Assembly: GCF_002879885.1 (NCBI RefSeq)
Contig: NZ_PNYA01000004.1
Coordinates: 186,001 to 250,000, forward strand
Direction: 5' to 3'
Length of the DNA: 64,000 nucleotides
From: Trinickia dabaoshanensis
GTDB lineage: Bacteria; Pseudomonadota; Gammaproteobacteria; Burkholderiales; Burkholderiaceae
Below, piece by piece: positions 35,770-44,293 of this stretch. Within the stretch, counting starts at the first letter, position 1, and each line of letters begins with the position of its first letter. The position numbers and the translations under genes were made by a program. Below the pieces are notes generated by a model, which saw nothing but the letters and a program-made list of their open reading frames with translations, made no database searches and had not been told where the DNA came from.

Positions 35770-37413
35770 TTACTTGGCCGTCGTACCGTCCACCCACTTG
35801 TAGCCGAGCTTCGTCACGCCCGATACGAGGCTCTTGAAATCGCTCATCGCGGGCAACTTCAAACTGGGCTCGAGCCAGTACGGGTGGAAGAAGAACGAGG
35901 CGAATCCATCGCGTACGACCAGCGCGTACTGTGCGTTCGTCAAGACTTGCTGCCACGTGTAGGCGACGCACGAGTAGGGATCGATATTGCAGATGTTGTA
36001 TTGGATGCTGCCCAGGTTTTCCGGAACGATGCGCTCTCCGTAGTAGTCTTGATTGATGATGTACGGGAAAAATTGGCCCGCGGAGAAGTCCTGATTGGCC
36101 GCGCCGGTGCCGATCTGCGGGTCGGTTGCGGTGTAGTAGACGGCACGCTGAAACGAGGTGGTGAACTCGGCTGCCGCGGCCTGGGAGGCGAGCGGCGACA
36201 TTTGATATTGCGGCGCGCCCCAGCCGGCCACCTTGTAGCCGTTGTTCGTGAACTCGGCCAACCCATCTTTCATGCGCCCTTCGGCCCATTGCATGGAGTC
36301 TTCGTCGACCGGCCGGTTTTGGACCGCATACCAAAACTCGTAATCATTGCCCGATACGGCGTTTTGCACGTTCGGCGTCGAATCGTACTGGTGTGTCTCG
36401 CCATGCATCACGATGGAGCCGCCTCGCGCGATGGCGTAGTTCAGCGCCGACTTCAACCCGGTGGCTTGCGCAAGGTGAATCGTCTCCGGCACTCCGCCGT
36501 TGTAGTAGCCGTTCGGATCCGTATATACGGGAATGGTCGCCATCGTGAATGGAATCTTCAGCCCGTATAGATAGTTCGTCAGCTGCTGCATCGAACTCGT
36601 CGTCGTATAGGCGTCGAGATCCTCGAGGCGCACGAGCGCGCGATGATTGACCGGGGCGCCCGTATTGAGGATGTCGTGCAGCATGTCGCAAATCACGAGA
36701 TACCGGTCGGTCGGTCCGATGTAGGAGAACGGGTTATCGGCGAAGTACCAGAAGTTGCCCGAGCGGATCACGTACGGTGCCGTCGCGCCCGTCTTGCTGT
36801 TCGTGATCGTGACGAGCGATTGCGCCAGCGCCGAATTGGCCACGGAGGTGAGGCCGATATCGGGATCGGCGCTAACGGCACCGGACGAGGCGTCGTACGC
36901 GTAGTACTTCACCATCGGCATGCTCTTGTAGGTGACCGTGTCGTAGAAACCCGGCGTTGGATTGCTCGACGAAGGCTGCGCGTTCAGCCCGGCCAAACCG
37001 AGGAAATTGATCCCGTACGTCTGCGTAAACGTATAGGCCGAGTTCCAAGCCACTTCCCACAGGTTGTACTTGAACCAGACCACGGTATTCTTCGCGGTCA
37101 TCACATCGTTCATGAACGCGGTGGGCAATGGGTTGTTGTAGTAATCGCCGATATAGAACGTCGCGGTGGTCGCACCGATTTGGCCGGCGGTGTAGTTCTG
37201 AACCGGCTCGATCGTGACCGTGGTATTGAAATGCCCGAGTAGGTTGCGCAGCATGATCGCGTAGATCAACCCGAGCTTCGAATAGGGATCGTTTTGCGGG
37301 TTGTCGTACAGGATCAGCGTGCTCGCGGTCGTCGCTTGCGCCCTCGCGATGCTCGGCACCGTCAGTTGCGCGAAGCCGGCCAGCAGCGCGACGATTAGGA
37401 TGATCTTCCTCAT
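35770..37413 (-). CDS. Exported DUF2334-type (polysaccharide-deacetylase-like) protein
   Basis: A 547-residue secreted protein with a signal peptide (IILIVALLAGFAQLTVPSIARAQ). The first half is an unknown domain (TLILYDNPQNDPYSKLGLIYAIMLRNL). The second half carries deacetylase-like metal-site patterns: RLEDLDAY and the H-x3-H of VMHGETHQY, typical of DUF2334 proteins. It lies between the small exported protein gene (12 bases) and wecB (220 bases), all in one direction. De-N-acetylation or another modification of the ManNAc-type polymer is a reasonable inference, comparable to PgaB or PelA. Confidence 0.8.
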   Translation of the reverse strand: MRKIILIVALLAGFAQLTVPSIARAQATTASTLILYDNPQNDPYSKLGLIYAIMLRNLLGHFNTTVTIEPVQNYTAGQIGATTATFYIGDYYNNPLPTAFMNDVMTAKNTVVWFKYNLWEVAWNSAYTFTQTYGINFLGLAGLNAQPSSSNPTPGFYDTVTYKSMPMVKYYAYDASSGAVSADPDIGLTSVANSALAQSLVTITNSKTGATAPYVIRSGNFWYFADNPFSYIGPTDRYLVICDMLHDILNTGAPVNHRALVRLEDLDAYTTTSSMQQLTNYLYGLKIPFTMATIPVYTDPNGYYNGGVPETIHLAQATGLKSALNYAIARGGSIVMHGETHQYDSTPNVQNAVSGNDYEFWYAVQNRPVDEDSMQWAEGRMKDGLAEFTNNGYKVAGWGAPQYQMSPLASQAAAAEFTTSFQRAVYYTATDPQIGTGAANQDFSAGQFFPYIINQDYYGERIVPENLGSIQYNICNIDPYSCVAYTWQQVLTNAQYALVVRDGFASFFFHPYWLEPSLKLPAMSDFKSLVSGVTKLGYKWVDGTTAK

Positions 37414-37424
37414 TTTCGGTCTCC

Positions 37425-37715
37425 CTACTCGCGCTCGACCGTGCCGCCTACGCGCTTGACGGTGTTCAGTTGAAACTTCGGACGTCCTGTTTCCTTGTAA
37501 GCGTCGCTCCAGTCCTTTTTCGACATCCCCGGCTGAATCTTCACATTGCCGGAGAGGATCGGCCGCGGCGGCACTTTATAACTCGTGGCGGGGTTCGGCG
37601 CACCCGCCTTGGCTTCGTGAAGGGTTAACGCGCCGCAAAGCACGATCGATAAAAGCGCAGCCGTCGCAATGGGAGAGATACGGCGAGGGCGAGAGTCGAT
37701 GGGGTGAACAGGCAT
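37425..37715 (-). CDS. Small exported protein of the exopolysaccharide locus
   Basis: A 96-residue protein with a signal peptide (ISPIATAALLSIVLCGALTLHEAKA) and a short basic mature part of about 55 residues (KVPPRPILSGNVKIQPGMSKKDW). No family is recognised. It is first in the run of genes ending with the DUF4434 gene and only 12 bases from the DUF2334 gene, so co-expression is likely. Confidence 0.65.
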   Translation of the reverse strand: MPVHPIDSRPRRISPIATAALLSIVLCGALTLHEAKAGAPNPATSYKVPPRPILSGNVKIQPGMSKKDWSDAYKETGRPKFQLNTVKRVGGTVERE

Positions 37716-38093
37716 AGCCGGCTCCTGATTCGTCCGCGCACGGCCTCGGCAACGGACGGTTATTGGACGTGCAGCCGCGCCACGTAGCTCGGGGGAGCAT
37801 CGCGGGAAGCTTTCTCAAGTTTGATCAGCACGGGACGGATAAGGCGAAGGGGGTTCGCGCTTAACTCGATACCCTGCGTTATCAGCATGCACGGTTAAGC
37901 GAGTTCTCGCGCTATCAAATCGAACGAAAGTGTCAGGCGGCGCACACTCGATCGTTCGCCATCCGTGATAGAGCAGTTGATATGTTGATAATTTCTTATT
38001 CGGAAATCGCGCCTATCGCCGTGCGAAATCCCGCGCCGAAATCAATCGACATTTCGTCGTACCACGAAACGTCGCGGCGCACATACTGCTAGC
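37716..38093. promoter_or_regulatory. Upstream region of the exopolysaccharide genes
   Basis: About 380 bases between divergent genes (small exported protein and MFS exporter). No gene is seen. The part at 37960-38030 is relatively AT-rich and is a reasonable promoter zone. I could not identify a specific operator. Confidence 0.35.
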
Positions 38094-39551
38094 ATGGTCG
38101 GCATGAACTCAGACCATTCCCCCGCCCCATTTACACCCGATGTTGCTCGGGTGCTTCTAACGGTTAGCGTCGCATTCGTGGTCACGCAACTGGATGTGAC
38201 CATCGTCAATATCGCGCTGCCCAGCATCGGCTCCCGCTTGCATGCCCCCGTCTCCGTTCTGCAATGGATCGTCGATGCGTACACGTTGGCGTTCGCGGTC
38301 TTGATGCTCTCGGCCGGCGTCCTCGGCGACCGCTTCGGCGCACGCCGCTTGTTCGCATCCGGCCTCGGGCTCTTCGCGATCGCTTCGGTCGCGTGCGGAT
38401 TGGCACCCAACGCGCTGGCGCTCGTCGCCGCGCGCGCCATTCAAGGCGTCAGTGCCGCGGCCATGCTTCCCAATTCGCTCGCGTTGCTCAATCAGGCATG
38501 CCGCCACGATCCGCATTTACGGGCGCGCGCCGTCGGCTTATGGACCGCATCGGGCGCCATATCGATCGCGGCGGGACCGGTGCTCGGCGGCATTCTCATT
38601 GCAACGTGGGGCTGGCGCAGCATATTCCTCGTCAACCTGCCGATCTGCCTGGCCGGACTCGCCGCCACCTACGCATGGATTCCGCGTCGCGAGGAACAGG
38701 CCGCGCACGCCCCTCGTACCTCGATCGGCGTCGATTTGCCTGGGCAGGTCATCGCCATCGTGGCGCTGACGGCGTTCACGGCCGCCGTGATCGAGATGCG
38801 CCCGCTCGGTGCGAGTCATCCTTTGATCGTCGGCGCCCTCATCGGGTCGGTGTTGGCGGGGATCGCGTTCGTGGCGGTGGAAGCACGCAGCGGTGCGCCG
38901 ATGGTGCCGCTGGCGCTACTACGCGACAAAACCTTCAGCGCGGCGGTCGCGTTCGGCATTTGCGTGAACATGGCGTATTACGGCACAGTGTTCGTTCTGA
39001 GCCTGTTCTTGCAACGGGTGCGTGCCGAGACGCCGCTGCAGGCCGGTCTTGCTTTCCTACCGCTCACCGGAGGGTTCTTGCTATCGAACGTCGCGAGCGG
39101 ATGGGTCGTGGCGCGCTACGGCCCACGCAGGCCGATGATGATCGGCGCTGTGGTCGGGGCGCTCGGCTACGCTCTGCTGCATTTCACGCAAGCAGGCACA
39201 CCGCTCGTCGCGATGCTGCTGCCGTTCCTCTTGATACCGGCCGGCATGGGCCTAGCCGTGCCCGCCATGACCACGGCTGTTCTCGCATCGGTGGAGCCCA
39301 AGCGCGCCGGCACGGCATCGGCGCTGCTCAACACCGCGCGTCAGGCCGGCGGAGCGGTCGGCGTTGCCGCGTTCGGCGCGTTGGCGAGCGGCGCCGGCAC
39401 GGCGCCGGTCGTCTCGGGCATGCGCATTTCCGCCGCGGTGGCGGCAGCCCTGCTCTTCGCGGGGCTGCTGCTCGCGACGCTCGTTCACCCTGAAGCGCAC
39501 ACGCGAAAAGGCGCCGCTAAAGAAGCGCAGCGCGAGAGCACGGGCCGATAA
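38094..39551 (+). CDS. MFS transporter, DHA2 (EmrB/QacA-like) family
   Basis: A 485-residue exporter with 14 predicted helices. Antiporter motifs are present: LDVTIVNIALPSIG in helix 1 (motif D1), the helix 2-3 loop GDRFGARRLFASG (motif A) and GPVLGGIL in helix 5 (motif C). DHA2 members export drugs or lipophilic compounds by proton exchange. Starts at 38094 and 38103 are both possible. It stands alone, with no adjacent membrane-fusion protein or regulator, so it likely works as a single-component pump. Substrate unknown. Confidence 0.88.
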   Translation: MVGMNSDHSPAPFTPDVARVLLTVSVAFVVTQLDVTIVNIALPSIGSRLHAPVSVLQWIVDAYTLAFAVLMLSAGVLGDRFGARRLFASGLGLFAIASVACGLAPNALALVAARAIQGVSAAAMLPNSLALLNQACRHDPHLRARAVGLWTASGAISIAAGPVLGGILIATWGWRSIFLVNLPICLAGLAATYAWIPRREEQAAHAPRTSIGVDLPGQVIAIVALTAFTAAVIEMRPLGASHPLIVGALIGSVLAGIAFVAVEARSGAPMVPLALLRDKTFSAAVAFGICVNMAYYGTVFVLSLFLQRVRAETPLQAGLAFLPLTGGFLLSNVASGWVVARYGPRRPMMIGAVVGALGYALLHFTQAGTPLVAMLLPFLLIPAGMGLAVPAMTTAVLASVEPKRAGTASALLNTARQAGGAVGVAAFGALASGAGTAPVVSGMRISAAVAAALLFAGLLLATLVHPEAHTRKGAAKEAQRESTGR

Positions 39552-39581
39552 TCGCGGCCCTCTCTCTCTCGAACGCGACGG

Positions 39582-39854
39582 CTAAAGCGTCGCGTTCTGC
39601 ACGATACCCGTATCGAGCGCGCGCTCGATGAGGCCCTCGTCCAGGGCCTTGCGTATCGCATCCGAAATCAACTGCTCGGGCGCGGCCATCTCCGCCTTCA
39701 ACGAGCCGATGAGCCCCGATGCGTCGAAGATCACCAGAGTCTCGGCCGACTCGTCACGACTAATGATGACGCGATGCTTGGACTCGCCTTCACCCAAGCT
39801 TGCGCAAAATTGCATGGTGCGTCCGTCGATATGCTGCTCGAAGCTCTGAATCAT
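39582..39854 (-). CDS. Hypothetical protein, 90 aa
   Basis: A small soluble protein with a beta-rich first half (RTMQFCASLGEGESKHRVIISRDE) and a helical second half (PEQLISDAIRKALDEGLIERAL). The ATG at 39854 has AAGGAGGA seven bases upstream, which decides the start over 39899. Family not recognised. It is convergent with the MFS gene and lies 76 bases beyond the DoxX gene in the same direction. Confidence 0.65.
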   Translation of the reverse strand: MIQSFEQHIDGRTMQFCASLGEGESKHRVIISRDESAETLVIFDASGLIGSLKAEMAAPEQLISDAIRKALDEGLIERALDTGIVQNATL

Positions 39855-39930
39855 CCGCGGGTCCTCCTTCAGCGCACATACCCGAGCACTAGCAAGCAAG
39901 GATCGTGCGCGAGGCCGCGGCGAACGGCCG

Positions 39931-40359
39931 CTACAACGACGGCCGTCTCGGTGCGCGGGCCGCGTCGATGCTCGCGCCGCCGGCTCCGGTCACCATGAGC
40001 AGCAAAAAACCGCCCGCGATACCGACGTTCTTCCAAAAGTGAATGACCATATCGTGCTCGAGCGCCGCGTTCGTGACATTCCAGAAATCGTGGCCCAGCA
40101 CGGCGGTGGCAATCGTATAAACGGCCATGAGCAGCGCGAGCGGCCGAATCATGAAACCTACGACGAGCATTAGGCCGCCGATCACCTCCACCGCCGTCGC
40201 CACCGCGGCGGCGATTTGCACGAAAGGCACGCCCTTCGCCTGCAGGTAGCCGACGAACGCGCCGTAGCCGAGCACTTTCATCACGCCCGACCATAAGAAC
40301 AGTACCGATAGCGCCAGACGTGCAATGAGAATGATTCCCGAATCGGCGGCACGCGTCAT
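39931..40359 (-). CDS. DoxX-family membrane protein
   Basis: A 142-residue four-helix membrane protein of the DoxX/DoxD family (LIARLALSVLFLWSGVMKVLGY, VEVIGGLMLVVGF, HFWKNVGIAGGFLLLMVTG). Members are linked to quinone-dependent thiosulfate oxidation or oxidative-stress complexes; here no partner is adjacent, so the role is open. The ATG at 40359 follows GGAGGTG; the frame to 40455 is outside the family. Confidence 0.85.
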   Translation of the reverse strand: MTRAADSGIILIARLALSVLFLWSGVMKVLGYGAFVGYLQAKGVPFVQIAAAVATAVEVIGGLMLVVGFMIRPLALLMAVYTIATAVLGHDFWNVTNAALEHDMVIHFWKNVGIAGGFLLLMVTGAGGASIDAARAPRRPSL

Positions 40360-40491
40360 GAATCCACACCTCCTAGTCCGTAAAAAGAACAGCGCGCAAG
40401 CGTAATGCGCGCAGACGTCGAAGGTCAGAATATGCGCTGCGGCCCGGATTTCCAAGCGCCGATCGGAATCGCGCGTGCCGAATCCGAACGA

Positions 40492-41934
40492 CTAGGGCGC
40501 GATTTGCTCGATACCGTGCCGGCTGTTATCGCTCGCGCCCTCGCATTCGGAGGGGGTACGGGCGTGCCGCTGCGAGGGGGACTCGTCGCGCAGCCCGCTC
40601 GAGTTCAGCAAGCGATACAACGTTGCCCGCGAAATACCGAGTTCGATGGCGGCGCTCGACAGGCTGTATGCGTGCCGCGCGAGCGCGTCGCGCACGGCGG
40701 CACGCTCGGCATCGCAACGAATCTCCGCCAAGGTGCGGCCGGCTTTCGCCTCCATGCCGGGCAGGCCCAGATCCGATGCGGTAATGAAGCGCCCTTCCGC
40801 CATGACGACGGCGCGGCGCACGCAATTGATCAACTCACGCACGTTGCCGGGCCAGCTGTAGTTGAACATCGCCGAGATCGCATCGCTGGAGAAGCCGCGG
40901 ATCTTGCGCGCGCCATCGCGGCGATAGAGTTCGAGCGCATGTTGCGCGAGCAGCTTGATATCGCCGCCCCGTTGGCGCAGCGGCGGCTCGTCGAGACGCA
41001 GCACGCACAGGCGGTGATACAAGTCCATGCGGAAGCGGCCCGCATCGATCGCCGCCATCAAATCGACGTGCGTGGCCGAAACGATACGCACGTCGACCTT
41101 GATCGGTCCCGAGCCGCCGAGCCGCTCGATCGTGCCTTCCTGCAAGAAGCGCAGCAACACGGCCTGGCATTCATGCGGCATGTCGCCGACTTCGTCGAGA
41201 AACAGCGTGCCGCCATCGGCCGCTTCGATGCGGCCGATCTTTTTTTGCAACGCTCCGGTGAACGCACCGCGCTCGTGGCCGAACAACTCCGATTGCAGCA
41301 ATGAAGGCGGGATGGCCGCGCAATTGATCGCAACGAAGGGCGCCTTGCCGCGCGCCGACCGATCGTGAATGGCATGTGCCGTCAATTCCTTGCCGGTGCC
41401 CGATTCGCCGGCGATGAAGACCGGCGCTTCATTGCGAGCGCATTTATCGACACCGCGGTTCAGTTGCTGCATGGCCTCGCATTGACCGATCATCGCGCTC
41501 TTGACGACCACCGGCTCCGCGCGGCTGGCCGTTTCGCGCAGCGACCATAGCCCGTCGGCATGCCCCATCAAGATCGTCAGCCGTTCGTCGTTGCAAGGCA
41601 GCGTGACGAAATCGAAGCAGAAATCGAGTATGAAGCGACGCACGAGCGGATCTTCCGCCTGTCCCGGGCGCACTTCGGCGATCCAGGCCACGTCGTTGTT
41701 CGAAATGCACGATTCGAGTTCGGCCAGTTGCTGAGAATTGCAATCGGCAGGCAATTGCACCAAGCCGACGTGAATTGAACCGCGTTCGACTGTCCGCTGT
41801 ACTTGCTGTGGTGTTTTAGCGTGGACGACGTGCCAGCCCGCCGACACGAGCCAGTCGACGCTCTCCGCGTCCGGCTTGAGTGCAACGAGAAGAACGGTGC
41901 GGTCCGCGCACAGCGGATTAAAAACGGTACTCAT
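40492..41934 (-). CDS. Sigma-54-dependent activator (VpsR/BerB-like)
   Basis: A 480-residue enhancer-binding protein. Residues 10-120 form an atypical receiver-like domain (TVLLVALKPDAESVDWLVSAGWHV) that lacks a normal phosphorylation site, as in VpsR-type regulators that answer to c-di-GMP. The AAA+ core has Walker A GESGTGKE, the sigma-54 contact loop GAFTGA, Walker B GTLFLDEVGD and the R-finger region. A Fis-type HTH (LSSAAIELGISRATLYRLL) follows, with a longer tail than usual. It lies next to the tad locus, with a clear -24/-12 promoter in the gap, so control of pilus and possibly exopolysaccharide genes is likely. Confidence 0.9.
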   Translation of the reverse strand: MSTVFNPLCADRTVLLVALKPDAESVDWLVSAGWHVVHAKTPQQVQRTVERGSIHVGLVQLPADCNSQQLAELESCISNNDVAWIAEVRPGQAEDPLVRRFILDFCFDFVTLPCNDERLTILMGHADGLWSLRETASRAEPVVVKSAMIGQCEAMQQLNRGVDKCARNEAPVFIAGESGTGKELTAHAIHDRSARGKAPFVAINCAAIPPSLLQSELFGHERGAFTGALQKKIGRIEAADGGTLFLDEVGDMPHECQAVLLRFLQEGTIERLGGSGPIKVDVRIVSATHVDLMAAIDAGRFRMDLYHRLCVLRLDEPPLRQRGGDIKLLAQHALELYRRDGARKIRGFSSDAISAMFNYSWPGNVRELINCVRRAVVMAEGRFITASDLGLPGMEAKAGRTLAEIRCDAERAAVRDALARHAYSLSSAAIELGISRATLYRLLNSSGLRDESPSQRHARTPSECEGASDNSRHGIEQIAP

Positions 41935-42663
41935 GTATTACCCCCGTTATCGATACGCGAGTGTCCTCGGTCAGGCTACCTCGGCGAATCGAAGCCATTT
42001 TTGATCTCGATCAGTGTCTCGGTTTCGCTAAACCATATCTCGACCCGCAATCGAAACCGCGTCGGCACGCCGTCTGATGCGGCGTTGCCAGCCATCACGC
42101 ATTGGCAAGCATTCGTTATGGCGCCCGGGTGCCTCCGGCCGAATCGTCATACCCGAATGCGAACCCCCACCTCGGAATCTCTCTCGAAGCGTCGCGACTC
42201 GTTCCGCCCGCGCTTCTAATTCATTATGCAATGCAACATAGCCCCGAAACTTACGATTTACTATAGGAAAAAACGCCATCCGGCCGAATACGGAGTCGCA
42301 GTAAAACTTACCGGAGTGTGTGAGCAACCGCTCATAAGAGCGACGGCAGCCTGATAGCAGCGACTCGGCGAGCCCTTCACGGGACCGCGTCTCATCGATG
42401 CGACATCTATGGCGGATCGCTTTTCGAGGTGCCGCGGCGGCTTCATTGTTTGGACCAAATGCCCCGCCTGCCCGGTGGCGCAACGGTTTCGCTGCGCTGC
42501 GCAAACCCATTCGATACCCGCGAACGTTCGTTCGAACTTTTAGGCCGAGCGAGTTTATCTTCAGTCGCAATGTTTCAGTAACGAAACATCCCCCTTTCCA
42601 AAACCGCCAAATCAATCGCAACGCGTTGCGGCGTTCCTTGCTGCGCAATGGTTTGCGCCCCGA

Positions 42664-42679
42664 TGGCACACCCATTGCC
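42664..42679 (+). promoter_or_regulatory. Sigma-54 (-24/-12) promoter upstream of flp
   Basis: TGGCAC-N5-TTGC, with GG and GC separated by exactly ten bases, a full match to the RpoN consensus core. It points to the first flp pilin gene, about 265 bases downstream, which would give a long 5' leader. The neighbouring gene encodes a sigma-54 activator. Confidence 0.65.
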
Positions 42680-42852
42680 TTAATGCCTCGCAATCGAATT
42701 CGCCGCAACTGCATACGTTTCATTGGGATTGCGGCAAACAACTTTGGCGAAGGGCGGGTGATATCGGACGCTGCCCTAGCCGAAGAGACGACGGGGCCAT
42801 CGCGGCGCTATGCGAGCTGTACGGACATACGAGCGAAACGCCCCGTCTAGGT

Positions 42853-42870
42853 GGTCGCCCTAGGGCGACC
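42853..42870. promoter_or_regulatory. 18-base perfect palindrome in the flp leader
   Basis: GGTCGCCCT followed directly by its reverse complement. It lies 72 bases before the first flp start and downstream of the sigma-54 element, so it may be an operator or a leader-RNA hairpin. Confidence 0.4.
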
Positions 42871-42942
42871 GAGCATGTCGTGGTCCTCTAAAGAAAGGCC
42901 GCGGCGTTTTGGTTGATTTCAACCTCTCCATCGGGGGCAAAT

Positions 42943-43119
42943 ATGAGCAAGTTCCAACGTTTCCTGCGCGAAGAAGACGGTGCTGCCGCAATCGAATACG
43001 GTCTTTTGGCCGGTCTGATCGCGGTCGCCATCATCACGACGGTCACCTTCATCGGCACGAGTTTGAACACCGTCTTCGGCTACGTGCAGACCGCCTTGGC
43101 GGGCGTCACCGCGCCCTAA
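42943..43119 (+). CDS. flp: Flp-family type IVb pilin, first copy
   Basis: A 58-residue pilin precursor. The Flp processing site G-x4-E-Y is present as DGAAAIEYGLLAGLIAV, with cleavage expected after the Gly by the prepilin peptidase CpaA, followed by the hydrophobic assembly helix. The ATG at 42943 is preceded by TCGGGGGCAA, the shared leader of this locus. It is the first gene of the tad cluster and likely the major pilus subunit. Confidence 0.93.
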   Translation: MSKFQRFLREEDGAAAIEYGLLAGLIAVAIITTVTFIGTSLNTVFGYVQTALAGVTAP

Positions 43120-43131
43120 TCGCGGGCCGCA

Positions 43132-43161
43132 GGTCTCGAGCGCCTCGCCGCGCTCGAGACC
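43132..43161 (+). terminator. Very stable hairpin between the two flp genes
   Basis: A perfect 12-base stem starting GGTCTCGAGCGC with a 6-base loop, 13 bases after the first flp stop. Flanking CGCGGG and CCCGCG can extend it. No T-run follows. It is suited to stabilise the upstream pilin mRNA and reduce read-through, giving more pilin than assembly proteins. Confidence 0.6.
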
Positions 43162-43191
43162 CCGCGAGATTTCATCCATCGGGGGAAAAGC

Positions 43192-43368
43192 ATGAACAAG
43201 TTTCGAGCGTTCTTGCGTCGAGAAGAAGGAGCAGCGGCGATCGAATACGGTCTGCTAGCCGGCCTGATCGCCATGGCGATCGTCGTGTCGGCCGGGATGA
43301 TCGGTACCAGCCTGAACACCGTCTACGGGTATGTCAGCGCTGGGCTCGCGACCATTAGCGCGCCTTGA
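43192..43368 (+). CDS. flp: Flp-family type IVb pilin, second copy
   Basis: A second 58-residue pilin precursor, paralogous to the first: same basic N-terminus (MNKFRAFLRREEG), the processing motif GAAAIEYGLLAGLIA and a diverged tail (MIGTSLNTVYGYVSAGLATISAP). The ATG at 43192 follows CGGGGGAAAAG. Identity with the first copy is high in the helix and lower at the C-terminus, so it may be a minor or alternative pilin. Confidence 0.92.
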   Translation: MNKFRAFLRREEGAAAIEYGLLAGLIAMAIVVSAGMIGTSLNTVYGYVSAGLATISAP

Positions 43369-43518
43369 AGCCGACCCTGAAAAAGACCGGAGCGCTTCGC
43401 CTCCTGCACCGCACGCCATGCCCTCGCGAGCTCCATGAGCGCGGCGGCATCGGAAGGCGACATGTCGCGAAGCGCGCTTTCGAATTCATGTATGCGATAG
43501 CGATGAACGGGGAATGTA

Positions 43519-44052
43519 ATGAACGCCCTCCTATTTCCAACGGGCCCCTGCGTAGTGGCGCTGGTCGTCGTGGCGATGTCCTTCGATCTGCACACCCGCC
43601 GCATCCCGAACTGGCTCGTGGCAACGGCGCTGGTCGTGGCGCTCCCCGTCGAGATCATCGCCAACGGGTTGCCGATCGGTCCGATCTGGTGGTTGACCGG
43701 CTTGTTGACGGGCGGCTTGCTGTTTCTACCCGGATATTTGATTCGCATGCTGGGTGCGGGCGACGTGAAGTTGATGGCCGCCGTCGGCGCGCTGATGGGA
43801 CCGCGCGGTGCGCTCGAGGCCGCGATGGCGGCGACGGTGGTGGGCGGCTTGATTTCGTTCGTCGCGTTGCTGCAAAAACGCCGGCTGCGCCGAGGCGTCG
43901 CTAGCGCGATCTCGACACTGATCACGATGTCGGCCGACGACGCATCGAATCGCGCCGACACACAGGCTGCCGTCGGATCCGCGGTCGGCGCATTGCCTTA
44001 CGGCGTCGCCATCGCGATCGGCTCGGTGGTCGCGATCGCCATCAACGCGTAA
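43519..44052 (+). CDS. cpaA: Prepilin peptidase of the Tad system
   Basis: A 177-residue TadV/CpaA aspartyl prepilin peptidase that cleaves Flp pilins and TadE/F-type pseudopilins. Both catalytic aspartates are visible: the first in MSFDLHTRRIPN and the second in LGAGDVKLMAAVGA (GxGD motif). There are about five membrane helices and, as usual for this short family, no N-methylase domain. The leader ACGGGGAATGTA before the ATG at 43519 is a variant of the locus ribosome-binding motif. Confidence 0.93.
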   Translation: MNALLFPTGPCVVALVVVAMSFDLHTRRIPNWLVATALVVALPVEIIANGLPIGPIWWLTGLLTGGLLFLPGYLIRMLGAGDVKLMAAVGALMGPRGALEAAMAATVVGGLISFVALLQKRRLRRGVASAISTLITMSADDASNRADTQAAVGSAVGALPYGVAIAIGSVVAIAINA

Positions 44053-44293
44053 CCGAACCTGAGAAGAACAAGGTAACGAAATTCGAGTGGCAGAGGGCCG
44101 TGGGGGTCGATCGAAGCCGAACCGAGCGCGCGATACGCCGGTCAAGAAGCCGAGACGACACGGAGAAAGAGAAGCCGCGCCTGGGAGGGAAACGCGGACG
44201 CGAGGGGCAGCAGTTCACGCACACGAAGAGGCGCGAGCGGAAGTTGCCCAGTTTATCGCCCGCCGTGAGGCGGGCTTATTCGGGGGAAGTGCA

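Larger units (their letters stand above)
41935..42942. other. One-kilobase non-coding region before the tad locus
   Basis: Frames exist on both strands (for example minus 42028-42741) but none has family character, signal sequence or good ribosome-binding site. The region contains a perfect sigma-54 promoter element at 42664 and an 18-base palindrome at 42853, and must act mainly as the control region for the pilus genes and for the divergent activator. A small RNA is possible but not visible. Confidence 0.45.

Noticed and set aside
42028-42741. 237-codon minus-strand frame in the flp upstream region
   Set aside because: Irregular composition, no ribosome-binding site, no motif; the region carries promoter elements instead.
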